From positions 1,302,447 through 1,366,446 of the forward strand of contig JAJEKV010000041.1 in NCBI GenBank assembly GCA_021234155.1: 64,000 nt of DNA, read 5' to 3'. Shown in pieces: positions 36,640 to 47,027 of this stretch (the first letter of the stretch is position 1; each line of letters opens with the position of its first letter). Below the pieces are notes generated by a model. That model worked only from the letters and a program-made list of their open reading frames with translations. It did no database searches and was not told where the DNA came from. Source of the DNA: Isoetes taiwanensis. Taxonomy: Eukaryota > Streptophyta > Lycopodiopsida > Isoetales > Isoetaceae. The position numbers were made by a program, and so were the translations under genes.

Positions 36640-37560
36640 ACAAAAAGACCACATGTCGTTGTTCCAAAAAATCTACATGTGGTTATGTGGAGGTGTGGTT
36701 TATTAAGGAGTGATGTGTAGTTTTTTATGGAGCTATAGTTTTTTTTTTTTTTTTTGAAGGTGTGGTCTTTTTTTTGAGGTGTCGTTTTTTAAAAAGAAGT
36801 GTTGCTTGTTTTTTGAGGGGGTGTTGTTTTTAAGAAGGTGTTGTTTTTGAGGTGTAGTTTTATAACTAGGTGTAGTTTTTAAGTGGTCGTTTTTATGGAA
36901 GTATAGTTTTTTGAAGTGTGGTTTATAAGGAGGTATGGTTTTTAAGTGGTTGTTTTTAAGGAAGTATAGTTTTACGAAGTGGTATGATTTTTTTAATCGA
37001 GGTGTTGTTTTTGAGGTGTCGTTTATAAGTGGGTGTAGTTTTTAAATAATTTGTTTTTAAAGAAGTATGGTTTTGAAGTGTGGTTTATAAGCGGGTGTAG
37101 TTTTAAGTGGTTTTTTTTAAGGAAGTATGGTTTTTGAAGTGGTATGATTTTTTAATCGAGGTGTTGTTTTTTGAGGTGTCGTTTATAAGTGGGTGTAGTT
37201 TTTAAATAGCTATTTTTAAAAAAGTATGGTTTTTTTGAAGTGTGGTTTATAAGCGGGTGTAGTTTTTAAGTGGTCATTTTTTTTTTTAATGAAGTATGGT
37301 TTTCCGAAGTGGTGTAGTTTATAACTAGATGTAGTGTTTAAGAAGCTATTTTTAAGGAAATATGATTTTTTTGGTGTGGTTTATACAACTAGGTATAGTT
37401 TTACGTAGCTATTTTTAAAGTAAGTATGGTTTTTGAGGTGTGGTTTTTAAGTAGGTGTAGTTTTTTAAGTGGGTCGTTTTTTTTTTCTGAAGTGTGGTTT
37501 TTGAAGTGGCGTAGTTTTACGCAGCCTATTTCTTAAGGAAGTATGGTTTTTTGAGGCTAT
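36640..37560. repeat. Left subterminal repeat array of the CACTA element
   Basis: About 20-50 bp degenerate units built from AAGTATGGTTTTT, GAAGTGTGGTTTATAAG and GGTGTAGTTTTTAAGTGG alternate over 900 bp. Subterminal arrays of this kind are binding sites for the transposase in characterised CACTA elements. Confidence 0.8.
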
Positions 37561-37673
37561 TTCTTAAGCAAAGCCACCACCGGAATATTGTTTGTTGCTC
37601 AACTTTGGGAATGTATTGTATTGTTTTACATTAAGAAAAATAACTTCAATGGTTAGATCCAACCACTACAAGA

Positions 37674-37975
37674 GAATGAGCATTTTTGTCGGAAAAATCG
37701 TCCGGGCCTAATCTAGAGAGATTTTGCCCGACATGGTGGGCAATTTTAAATCTCGACGATTACTATTTTGATGCTTTTCCTGACGATACTACATCAGACA
37801 TATCGTCACATAAATCGTCAGAAGCCTTCATCAGGTTAAGCGTCAGAATTTGCGTCAGAATTTGCATCAGAATAATCGTCAGAAAATGCGTCAGATATAG
37901 CGTCCGATATATCATCGATTTTCGCGTCGGACTATTTGCCGGATATTGCATCAGACTAATCGTCAGATGGTGTTT
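37674..37975 (+). mobile_element. Second CACTA end (left terminus with CGTCAG array)
   Basis: CACTACAAGAGAATGAGCAT followed by TTTTTGTCGG matches the classic En/Spm-type CACTACAAGAAAA terminus. It is followed by at least ten spaced copies of C(G/A)TCAGA-type boxes up to 37975, a typical subterminal pattern. I found no matching right end inside the window, so it is probably a truncated element inside the larger one. Confidence 0.65.
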
Positions 37976-38702
37976 TTCTAGGCGCTATTACAATTTTAGT
38001 TATAACATTTGATTGAATAGTATATTTTAGATGAAATTTGATGTTTCACAAAGCTCCTCGATCTGTCTAATGATGTATTATTTAATTAAACTTGATTTAG
38101 TTCCGGGAGGGAGGGGGGAATTAATTTCCATCCCTAGCTAGTATTGTCCTTTATTGGCCATCAGATGGGGGCACCTTCTGTAGAATATGTTGGCTGGCAA
38201 GATTTGAAGCACTGGTATTGAGTCAAAGATGGGGTCAAATTGACCCCATTAAATAGGAACATACGCCACAATACCATGGCTTCATCAAGTATACAACACG
38301 GGAGCATGTACATCTGATGGTAAAGCGAGGCATAACTCAAAACACAGCGTCCACCAAAGCAGGAGGCCTGATTGATTTCTTCAGCGGGCCTCAAATAGAA
38401 CAAAGTTGACCTGACACAAAATAAGAGTTAGCTTACCGGATTCAAGCGTCAAACGCTTTTGAATGCCACAATTTCTCTTTCTCTGTGGCAGGCAGATGGG
38501 GTTCGGCTGGTGTTTAAATGGGTTATGGGAAATACTCCAATTGTTATACATACTCTAATATGCTAATGGAAGGAAGCTAAGCGGGATCAAACTCAAAAGG
38601 TCCATGTTTTGATGAAGGCAAGCTCTCATATAGATTCTGTATTTTCCTTGCAAAGTTAGCATTTTCCTTCTGCTTTCTTCTTTCTTCAGAAGCCAATCTG
38701 AA
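37976..38702. other. Interior of the CACTA element, unassigned
   Basis: A minus-strand open frame at 38161-38403 (80 residues, Cys-rich) has no recognised domain. It may be part of the copia relic or of the carrier element. Confidence 0.4.
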
Positions 38703-39317
38703 CACAAAAAAGCAAAGCATGCAGGTTTGCCAAACTTCCTTTGGGAAGAAGCAGTAAAGACTGCTGTGCTAGTGCAAAATGCTTTGCCAACCAAAAGTCT
38801 GGAAGGTATGTGCCCAGAATTCTTATGGTCAGGAAGTATGCCTAACTTTGAAAATTATAAAGCATATGGCTGCCTGGGATATACTCATATTCCCAAGGAA
38901 AATAGATTAAAATTAGATGACGGATGCATCATAACCTATTTGGTAGGATATGATGAGCATTGAAAAAGGTTTCTGAGAATGTACAATCGAGAAAAGAAGA
39001 AACATCATAGTGAGCAGAGATGTGACTTTTGTAGAAGAAGAATTATACATCACGAAGGTCTATAAGCAAAGTGGAGATTAAGTACAAAATAGTAGAGCCC
39101 ACACAATACAAATGTAAATGATATGGCGATTTGGATGACAAGGTGGATAAGAATGCACAAAGCTTGGAAACAAATCTTAAAGATGCATGCAATGATGAGG
39201 AAATTGACAATGTTGAAGACAATAACAATCTTTGTGGTACGTGGAGGTTGTTCTTGTAAGAAAATACAAATGTATACATGAATGTGAGACTACCCAGAAG
39301 GAAATAGTTTGGGGGAC
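38703..39317 (+). mobile_element. Ty1/copia relic: integrase C-terminal part
   Basis: Plus-strand reading shows the copia signature of the end of the integrase region: LPNFLWEEAVKTAVLVQNAL, LPTKSLEGMCPEFLW, YGCLGYTHIPKE, YLVGYDEH and, after a frameshift, RDVTFVEEELY. An acidic spacer (LDDKVDKNAQ, DEEIDNVEDNNN) follows. The reverse-transcriptase half is absent here. At 39318 the Ty3 element interrupts it, and the flank resumes at 43226. Early gag and protease parts are not present. Confidence 0.8.
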
Positions 39318-39322
39318 GTTCA

Positions 39323-39477
39323 TGTGACGTTCCTAACCGACATGCCCTTAACCAACTGGGCAAAACCGTCTAGACGTTTATGAGTAGTCGCTTCTACCCA
39401 TTTATGCGGTGTCACCGGGGGCATACAGGCACATTCAAGGATCGAATATTCGAGCGGTCTACCATGGGCCCGTTACA
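39323..39477 (-). repeat. 3' LTR of the Ty3 element (155 bp)
   Basis: Begins TGTGACGTTCC and ends CCCGTTACA on the plus strand, so on the element strand it runs from TGTAACGGG to GTCACA. It matches 43063-43220 with a few differences. It is preceded by GTTCA (39318-39322), the same five bases that follow the other LTR. Confidence 0.9.
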
Positions 39478-39492
39478 GTCTCTCCCACTAGA
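39478..39492 (-). other. Polypurine tract (plus-strand primer) of the Ty3 element
   Basis: Element-strand sequence AGTGGGAGAGAC directly precedes the 3' LTR. It also encodes the last residues of pol. Confidence 0.75.
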
Positions 39493-39790
39493 ACTATGCT
39501 CGTCCTCGAGCATCCAAGGCTATACCATGTCTATGTCATACACGTGTCCGGGGAAGCTCAACAATGAAGTCCATGGAAATACACTCCCACTTGGAAGATG
39601 GAATTACTAAAGGTTGTAATTCTCCAGGCTCCCTAAACCTTGATGCTTTTACCTTCTGACAAGATAAACACCTAGCCACGTACTCCTTAACCATCTTCTT
39701 TTGCCCGGGCCAAAAGAAATTCTGGCATCTTCCTCAAAGTTTTATACCCCTGGGTGGCCGTAACGGACTATCATGTGCTTCATATAGCAA
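39478..39790 (-). pseudogene. Ty3 integrase remnant with internal deletion
   Basis: The frame continues from the zinc-binding domain (LSCQKVKASRFREPGELQPL, with the CxxC pair of the HHCC finger) to ISMDFIVELP near 39563-39587, which holds the first catalytic Asp of the DDE triad. Then, after about 50 unmatched bases, comes LEDEHSSSGRD at 39478-39510, the normal end of this class of pol. The rest of the catalytic core, about 250-300 codons by comparison with the family, is absent. This integrase cannot be active. Confidence 0.8.
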
Positions 39791-40456
39791 CCTCAATCTC
39801 AACTCATGATCATTAGGAATACACATACGGCCATTATAATATAAAACCCCTTTGGACAATGCATACCTCGGAAAATCTTGAGGGTTCTCCAACACAGGTG
39901 CAAAATATGGATCATTCCTTAGCTTATTAAGAATATTTGCATCCCATTGCCCTTGTAACACACTAATAGAGGTTAAAAATGACCTTCGAGACAAAGCATC
40001 AGCAATCACATTTTCTTTGCCAGGTTGATATTCAATTTCAAAATCATACTCTTCTCTTAATTGCATCCACCACCTTTGCCTATTATTCAAATATGGTTGT
40101 TTTGCAAAATACTTCAAATTTTGATGGTTAGTCTTCAAAAAGAAACGACGACCCAATAAATAATGTCTCCATACCCTTAAGGCATGGATAATGGCCAACA
40201 TTTCCAAATCATGCACTGGGTAATTTTGTTCAGCAGGAGACAATTTACGAGATATATAGGCACAAACTCGGTCATCCTGCAACAAGACTCCTCCTACAGC
40301 TTTCCCAGAAGCATCAGTGACTACATGGAAGGGTATATTCATGTCTGGAATCCTTAAAACTGGTGCACTAATCAAAACATCCTTTAACTTTTGAAAACTT
40401 TCTTGACAACTATCAGTCCAATGCAAATCATTCTTCTTACCCAACAAAGAAGTCAA
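39791..40456 (-). CDS. Ty3 RNase H domain
   Basis: A single open frame of 240 codons (start of the open stretch at 40456, continuing to 39734) covers the RT connection and RNase H: WTDSCQESFQKLKDVLISAP, VTDASGKAVGGVLLQDD (catalytic Asp), YPVHDLEMLAIIHALRVWRH (Glu), the LKTNHQNLKYF block (usually TDHxxL; Asp changed to Asn here) and IADALSRR. The frame is intact, unlike that of the RT before it. It ends at the beginning of the integrase zinc domain. Component of a polyprotein, not an independent gene. Confidence 0.85.
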
Positions 40457-41160
40457 AGGAGCAGCAATCTTTGCAAATTTAGGAACAAATTTGCGATAAT
40501 ACCCGCTAATCCCAAAATGATCTTACCTCTTTTCAAAGATCTTTGGTGTGGGCCAATCTCTAAGCGCCTCAATCTTAGAAGGATGGCTCTAATCCCTTTT
40601 CTCGAAATTACATGCCCAAGATATACCAATCTAGTTTGTGCAAAAGAACACTTAGATAGCTTACCATACAACTTTTCTCGTCGCAAAATAGCTAATGTCT
40701 GCTTTACATGTTCCACATGCTCCTCTAATGTCCTGGAATATACCAAAATATCATCAAAGAAAACCAATATAAACTTATCCAGGAAAGATCGGAATATCTC
40801 GTTCATTAGGCGCATAAAAGTGGCAGGAGCATTTGTCAACCCAAAGGGCATTACAACAAACTCGTAATGTCCGTAGCGTGTCCTAAAGGCAGTCTTGTAA
40901 ATATCTGTATCCTTGATCCGGATCTCGATGATATCCGGATCGTAGATCAATTTTGTGAAGTACTTAGCTTGCCCTAACCCGATCAAATAACTCATCAACC
41001 CTAGGCAATGCATATCTATTCTTCATTGTAACACGGTTAAGCATGCGATAGTCAATACATAATCTTAAAGTCCCATCTTTCTTTTTACAAACAAATCGGC
41101 GCCAAATGGAGAAACACTCTACCGTATAAACCCTTGTTCCAATAATTCCATATTTGTTTC
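40453..41160 (-). pseudogene. Ty3 reverse transcriptase, frameshifted
   Basis: Open part 40453-41013 includes FTKL, KDTDIYKTAFRTRYGHYEF, VMPFGLTNAPATFMRLMNEI and the catalytic box as F-F-D-D-I-L (norm F/YxDDIL) near 40747-40765. Just upstream the family sequence LRSGYHQIRIKD is broken: an extra base around 40925 (CATCGAGATCC where CATCAGATCC is expected) shifts the frame. The N-terminal part ([19 protein letters not shown]) is readable in other frames at 41030-41100. The protein would not be made intact from this sequence as given. Confidence 0.85.
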
Positions 41161-41341
41161 TTCAATTCGCCATCTCTAATGCATGAAATCTATATGGTGG
41201 CCTTGATGTGGGTTCAGCCCCCGGGAACAAGTTCTATCTCATGATCTACCATTCTATGTGGAGGCAATTGCATTTAATTCTTTAGGAAACACATCGGAGA
41301 ACTCATCCAACACTTTTCGGATCTCGGGAGCAATAGGTTGT

Positions 41342-42280
41342 TCAGGCTTCTCGTGTACCCAAAAATGCACATCCCATTCTTATGCAACCATTCTTAATCT
41401 GTTTCTTAAAACTTTTCCGGGACAAAGGTGTAACCACTAATGACGAAGGCAATCCTTCCAGCACATGCTTATCTCCATTAGGACTTTGGCATGTAACTGT
41501 TTGCTCTCCGCAATCAATGCAAGCTTTATATGGCCTCAACCATGACATTCCTAGAATAGCATCATACTTTCCTAGGCTCAATACTTCAAAACTAGTATGG
41601 GACTCAAGATCTCCTACTTGGAATTTAAGATTGTCTACCTTAGCATAAGAAGTCTTAATTTTACCATCAGCCAACTCCACATATCTAGGGTCCCGACTAA
41701 TCATATTCAAATCTAGTTTCTTTGCCAACCTTGGGGAAATAAAACAATGTGTACTACCACAATCAATAAGAAAGAGAACAGGAACTCCATGAATAATACC
41801 TGGAACTCTGATAACCACAGCTTGATTATCTACACGGCCCTGGTCCACTGCGGCATACATGCACATTCTTTCAACAGGAGGGTCCATGATTCGAGCAGCC
41901 CTAACTTCAACTGCAGGGTTAGCTTGTGCTATAATCCTGTTGTCTCCTCTAGCTTGTCCTCTGCCACCCCTATTATTGTCCCAAAAACCTCCACGACCAC
42001 CACGGTTACTTCGGCCTCCATTTCCTCTGCCTTGGCCCCGTCCATAAGTATCACTAGAATTCAACCTGGACCACTGGTTTGTTTGCCCTCCACGTTGAGA
42101 AGATGCAGACGAGGCGGTACTATCCATCCACCTTCTCGGACAATCTCGTCCATAATGACCAACTTCTCTGCACCTAAAGCATCGATTCTCATTAAGACAC
42201 TTTTCCCTAGTTTCATCATTCAAAGGTGCATACATAGGCCGAGATCCTCGATTTTGACTACCCTCCTCGCATACTAACAA
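41342..42280 (-). CDS. Ty3 gag C-terminus and aspartic protease
   Basis: 312-codon open frame. Residues 34-47 form a zinc knuckle, CFRCREVGHYGRDC (C-x2-C-x4-H-x4-C), followed by a Gly/Arg/Asn-rich stretch. The retropepsin-like protease has LFLIDCGSTHCFI near 41749-41766. The usual D-S/T-G is D-C-G here. AILGMSWL lies downstream. Gag and protease are fused in one frame as in many plant Ty3 elements. The Ser-to-Cys change at the protease active site may lower activity or be an error. Confidence 0.88.
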   Translation of the reverse strand: MLVCEEGSQNRGSRPMYAPLNDETREKCLNENRCFRCREVGHYGRDCPRRWMDSTASSASSQRGGQTNQWSRLNSSDTYGRGQGRGNGGRSNRGGRGGFWDNNRGGRGQARGDNRIIAQANPAVEVRAARIMDPPVERMCMYAAVDQGRVDNQAVVIRVPGIIHGVPVLFLIDCGSTHCFISPRLAKKLDLNMISRDPRYVELADGKIKTSYAKVDNLKFQVGDLESHTSFEVLSLGKYDAILGMSWLRPYKACIDCGEQTVTCQSPNGDKHVLEGLPSSLVVTPLSRKSFKKQIKNGCIRMGCAFLGTREA

Positions 42281-43048
42281 ACTGCGCAGCCCATGCCACC
42301 CTACTAGAGAATCTACCTGCGCTTTCGCAGATCCACCCCACCGCCATGTGGAAGGAACTTGTCTCTTCTTAGCATTCTCAAGGTTGCTTTTCGGCTAGGT
42401 CGATTCACGATTCTTAGCAATTCGAATACCTCCTCCAAATCCTTATAAGACACACGACATTGTGCTCTTAATATCAACCCGCAAACCCTTCACAAATCGA
42501 GCACAAAGTTTTTTCCTTATCCTCAAAAGGACAATGATATCGCAACCTTCTAAACTTCTCGTTATATTCTACCCCACCGTCCCTTTACGTGTCAAGTCCA
42601 AGAACTCATTCATCTTGTCAACTTTGTACCCGGGAGGCATAAAATATCCTTCAAAAGCGGTCTTAAACTCTTGCCAAGTTGCACGCCTGCAGCCTTATTT
42701 ATGTCCCCATAAATAATTCTCCCACCATACTCTAGCAAATCCACCCAACATTGCTTGAGCCAATACGACTTTTAATGAATCTTTAGCATTAATGAGTTTA
42801 AAGTAAAACTCAACCCCACGAAGCCCGCAGTGCAAGATCATCCCCCGTAACATTCTCTCCGGTAAATACTTCCCTCTTAGTGTCCTTCAACACCTTCTCT
42901 CGCTTTGTCCGGTTGTCTTTTGTTGCGACGCTTTTCGGGCGCAACACTTGGTTGAATAGCACGCAAGATATTGGCTACATCGGGGAGCTCCTGACTGTCC
43001 AGCTCCTCCTGGGGATCAGAAATCTCATAATCCACTAACCAGAACTTT
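42281..43048 (-). pseudogene. Ty3 gag N-terminal and capsid region, broken
   Basis: From the PBS downward the minus strand encodes RAKFWLVDYEISDPQEELDS and NILRAIQPSVAPEKRRNKRQ, then capsid-like segments WWENYLWGHK, WQEFKTAFEGYF and MPPGYKVDKMNEFLDL in changing frames. The retrotransposon gag consensus (W..F...F...Y) is therefore present but the frame is interrupted several times before 42280. Confidence 0.75.
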
Positions 43049-43060
43049 GCTCTGATACCA
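43049..43060 (-). other. Primer binding site for initiator tRNA-Met
   Basis: TGGTATCAGAGC on the element strand, two bases inside the 5' LTR. This is the standard plant primer site complementary to the 3' end of initiator methionine tRNA. Confidence 0.92.
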
Positions 43061-43062
43061 AC

Positions 43063-43220
43063 TGTGACGTTCCTAACCGACATGCCCTTAACCAACTGGG
43101 CAAAACCGTCTAGACGTTTATGAGTAGTCGCTTCTACCCATTTATGCCGGTGTCTCGGGAACGCCCCACAGGCACATTCAAGGATCGAATACTCGAGCGG
43201 TCTACCATGGGCCCGTTACA
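43063..43220 (-). repeat. 5' LTR of the Ty3 element (158 bp)
   Basis: Partner of 39323-39477. It differs near GCCGGTGTCTCGGGAACGCC versus GCGGTGTCACCGGGGGCAT and at a few single bases. Followed by the GTTCA target duplication. Confidence 0.9.
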
Positions 43221-43225
43221 GTTCA

Positions 43226-43400
43226 TCAAACTCTAGTGGCAATGGATCGTCAATACAACGTATAAGTTAGAAGGTTGACTCTGTAGCTACCCCCTCTTCA
43301 AACCTGTACAGGAGGGTGTCAACTTGCTATGTAGTCATATAATTTTTACTCAATATAATAGAATTCCTTGTCCATAAAAAAAAAAAAAAAAAAAACACTA
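43226..43400 (+). mobile_element. Continuation of the copia relic after the Ty3 insertion
   Basis: The sequence after the target duplication (ACCCCCTCTTCAAACCTGTA, then AGGGTGTCAACTTGCTATG) reads like the PPT/LTR edge of a copia element and ends in an A-run at 43376-43396. Assignment is by context. Confidence 0.4.
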
Positions 43401-46289
43401 TTCTAAAGTTGTATGAGATTTATTGGGTGGGATTTTGTTTTTTCTTATAATATACTTTTTCTTTTGCTATCATGCTTCAAATAAAGGTTCAAGGAAGTAA
43501 ACTTGCTAGATGCTCAGTTTTTATTTATATAGTTACCAACAAATCATTTTCATGACATGCATAGACGTGTTGCAAACTAAAAACTACAGAAGATGTTTTG
43601 GCAAAGCAAAAAATAAACCCAACATGAACAATCCTTGACATACAAATATTTAGCAAAGCATTGTGCATAAGGAGTTGTTAAAAGTCAAACCCATGACACA
43701 ACACAACCATTGAGTCCTTCTTTGAAAAGGAGAAGCTTATAAGCCAAATATTTGGATTCTACCAATGATCTTTACCTTCACAAAATGTAGGCATGCGAGA
43801 ATCTTATATTCTTGTTATGAAATATCCTAACGACTTGTATAGATCAAACTTCTAACCAACCTTTACACCTCTACGTATGCAACTCTACACACATTTGCTC
43901 CACGGGCGCCAACTTGTTCGAGCACGTGAACATTTTCACGGGTTCTTCTTCCCCATTGCATCCTTTGTGTCTTCTCTCCTCTTCAACTTTCTATTCTTTT
44001 CCATTCCCTTTCCCTAAAAAATCTGATCGAGACACGCCGGATCCTTCTCCACGCTTGCTCTATTTGGTTTTTTAAAGTTGAAATGTTGTGCCCCTATGAT
44101 CTAGCATGCCCCTAGGCTTAAGCATGCCCCTAGGCTCGAACCACCTTGGCTCAAAGCGTGCCACATGACTCAAACATGCCACATAGGCACAAACATGCCA
44201 CCTAGGCCCAATGCCCCTAGGCTCAAACATGCCACTAGGGTCATAAAAATGCTCTTTCAGATGATGTATTTTTTTTAATGATGAAATATGATTTCGTACA
44301 TTTTTTTGATGGTTGAAATGTTGTGCCCCTAGGCTCAAACATGCCCCTAGGCTAGCCACTTTGGCTCAAGCAGGACATGCTCAAACATGCCACATAGGCT
44401 CAAATGTGACATGTGGTCAAGCATGCCCTAGACTCAAACATGACATGTGGCTGAAACATGCCACGCAGACATGTGGCTGAAACATGCCACGTAGACACGT
44501 GGCATAAGAAACAGGGGTTAGATTTCTTGATTTCTGGTTGGAATCTTTATTTCTTGTTTCGAGTTTTTGCTTGTTGGCCAAAAAACTTTATGAATTTTGG
44601 AGTTTCCAGACGAAATCTCGCAAATACTCATTAGCTTTTATCCAAAATCTGGTCGAGTATGACATACAATGGCAAATTATATAGATGGAGGTACTGATGA
44701 TTTCGAAGTGTGACCACTAGAGTCATAAAAATGCATGATTTATTTGTTTTAAGGATAAAATATGATCTTGAAATATAACCGAGTCTGAATGGAGTCATTG
44801 TTGATACTCCATGGAAAAAAACAGGCATCATGGGATGGGGGCATGGGAGAGTAGAGCTGTGTCAATGGTGAAATTATTAAAAATAGGCATTGATATAATT
44901 GAATTGCATTCAATGGCCAAGATGAGCGGCTGAGATTGTGATCCAAGTCCTTGGATTCTATTGGCCCTAATTTAACGGCTTAGATTAAAAGCTAAAATTT
45001 GATCCTCGATTGTGCTTTTTTTGCCGCTTCTATCTCCCTTCTTTCCCGCTTTTTCTTTCCCGCTTTTGATCTCCAATTCCTTCACTTTTGATCTTCAGCT
45101 TTCTCTTCGTTTCCACAAATTTCCCTTGTTCTTTGCTTTTGATCTGGTTGCGAAGCCCATGATCCCACAAAGGCTCTGCTTACAAATGGAGTTTGTGCTA
45201 CTATTTTTCTGGAATCCAGCCACTATAGAAATATCCGAACCTCTCTCCTTATTCTTCCTTGTCCTTTGAGGTTTAAAATAGAAGAATCTCGATTTTCATC
45301 TGACGGCAGCGGCTTTTGCCGGAATATCTCTGCAAGGTTTAAACAGTGGGATTTGTTTCAAACTTGGTCGGAACTGCAAGATACAGATTTGTTCACTTCA
45401 GGCTTGGGCGGAACTGCAAGACACAGTTTTGTCCACTATACTCTTTACTGCAGGTACCCTGATTGATTGTGCTATCTCTGTTTTGGTTCTACGGCTATGA
45501 TTGAATCTATGTGAGAACGTTTGGTGTTTTATCCTTTGTATTTTTGTGAAGGACAGGAGAATCCATTGTGGATTTTATATGAAGGGCAGGAGATAACAGG
45601 GATGGAGGTTGCCCCTTGTTTCTTTTTTTTTTTTTTTTTTAATTCGATTACAAGTTCGGACCCGGTAAGCTTACGTTTTTCTGAAGGACGCATAGTGTTA
45701 GCAAAGGCAAAGCAAACTTCTTGTTATTTTTGCTTCAAGCCATGATGCCAAGTTCTGCTGGCCCTGCAAGGGGTTTCTTATCAAACCCAAAGAGTCTGGA
45801 GGTTGCAAATCAGATCAAATGCAAAGAAGAAGTTCCTTGCATCAGGTTTTTAAAAACTTCAGATGACATCAATCAAATGTGCATCTGAGTATTTTTGTGG
45901 CACACAAAAGAACTCTGAAGGTAAATCACTGCAACCTTCCTGAAAATTCATGCATTAGGCTTCGATCAATGCTCTTCCCTGATAGCATAATAACACCTTT
46001 ATTTATATGGTGCTTAAAATAATAGCAGTTTTTATATTTTTGTAGCAAGTTTGTTCTTAAAATCATAAAATATACTCTCAATTAAAGGCTATAAAACAAG
46101 AATGTAAGAATCTATTAAATATGGACACTATAAGTTGCATTTCAATCAAATGCTTTAACCAAATTTAAACAACACACTTGCCTAAAAAAACAAGAATCAT
46201 ATAAGGGCCAAAACAACCTTAATAACATAAAAACAATGTGCTAAACAATACAATGCTTTTTTTAAATAATAAAGAGGAAGGCCATATGT
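43401..46289. other. CACTA interior: unassigned DNA with a minisatellite
   Basis: 44085-44510 is a degenerate minisatellite made of CTCAAACATGCCACATAGG-type units (about 20-22 bp). 45010-45130 is pyrimidine-rich with repeated CCCGCTTTT. At 45370-45440 a block with GGAACTGCAAGA is duplicated. Small open frames at 45012-45466 lack any recognised motif. No transposase was found. Confidence 0.5.
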
Positions 46290-47024
46290 GGTTTTCTCAT
46301 TTCTTTGCAAAAACAACACTAAAAACAATTGCTACTTTAAAAACATGACGTGTCGATGTTCTATTGACTATATAGTATATTGAGGAAAAAACAACACTCC
46401 GAAACCACAACTAATTTGTCAAAGACCACATGTAGGCCGTTTAAGTTTTATGAAAAAACCACATGTCTACTTTTGAGGAAAACAACACTTGAAAACTATA
46501 GTTAGTTTTTAAAAGCAACATACAAAAACTACACTTTTACTAAAAATTACATATAGTTTCTAGCAAAATCGGACAAAAATCTATACGTGGTTTTTTAGCG
46601 TTGTTTTTCTTTGCAAAACAACAGTTAAAAACAACATGTGGATCTTCGGGTTTTATTAAGAACCACATGTGGTTTTTTAGCATTGTTTTTTTTGCAAAAC
46701 AACAGTAAAAAACAACATGTGGACCTTCAAGTTTTATTAAGAACCACATGTCTATTTTTTAGGAAAGCAACACTTGAAAACTACATCCACGTTTAAAAAA
46801 CAACATGTAGAAACACATGTAATTCCTACGTGTAGATAATTTTGGCAAAAGTCTACGCGTAGACTTAAAAAAAAAAAAAACTACATGTCTAAAAGTTTGG
46901 GTAAAAACTACACATCATTTCTAGCAAATCCGGACAAAAAACAACACGTAGTTTTTTGGTAGTGTTTTTTTGCGAAAAAGACACTGAAAAATAACATGTG
47001 GACCCGTTTTTTGGGGTGGTAGTG
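46290..47024. repeat. Right subterminal repeat array of the CACTA element
   Basis: Repeated AACAACATGTGG, AAGAACCACATGT and TTGCAAAACAACAGT boxes, with one 115-bp near-exact tandem duplication around 46570-46760. Strand composition mirrors the left array. Confidence 0.8.
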
Positions 47025-47027
47025 TAT

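Larger units (their letters stand above)
39323..43220 (-). mobile_element. Ty3/gypsy retrotransposon, 3.9 kb, short LTRs, integrase-deleted
   Basis: A structurally bounded element with GTTCA target duplication (39318-39322, 43221-43225), short LTRs of 155 and 158 bp, a PBS, a PPT and gag-pro-RT-RNase H-integrase order on the minus strand. The internal region is about 3.6 kb, short for a plant Ty3 element, because the integrase core is missing: the frame passes from the first catalytic Asp directly to the pol C-terminal LEDEHSSSGRD. LTRs are similar but not identical, so insertion is not very recent unless the differences are errors. Reading frames are interrupted in gag and RT. The element sits in a copia relic inside a CACTA transposon. 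Confidence 0.92.
36597..47024. mobile_element. CACTA-superfamily DNA transposon, 10.4 kb, TSD TAT, with nested insertions
   Basis: Left end CACTACCACCCCAA at 36597; right end TTGGGGTGGTAGTG finishing at 47024, a 14-bp terminal inverted repeat beginning with CACTA. Flanking bases are TAT on both sides (36594-36596 and 47025-47027), the 3-bp duplication expected of CACTA elements. Subterminal zones are degenerate arrays of opposite strand composition: T/G-rich with GTGTGGTTTATAAG and GGTGTAGTTTTTAAG boxes at 36640-37560, and A/C-rich with AACAACATGTGG boxes at 46290-47024. No CACTA transposase was recognised, so it looks non-autonomous. The interior holds a second CACTA end, a copia relic and a Ty3 element. 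The empty site is visible in paralogous repeats near 32230 and 36095. Confidence 0.85.

Noticed and set aside
36640-37560. Possible centromeric or telomeric satellite
   Set aside because: The T/G-rich array begins at a CACTA terminus and is mirrored at the other end of the same element, so subterminal repeats explain it.
37763-37951. Minus-strand open frame over the CGTCAG array
   Set aside because: The translation is repetitive because the DNA is a subterminal repeat array, not a coding region.
36597-47024. Reading the T/G and A/C arrays as one long hairpin-RNA gene
   Set aside because: They are 8.7 kb apart in their current state and their similarity is at the level of motif type, not a continuous complement.
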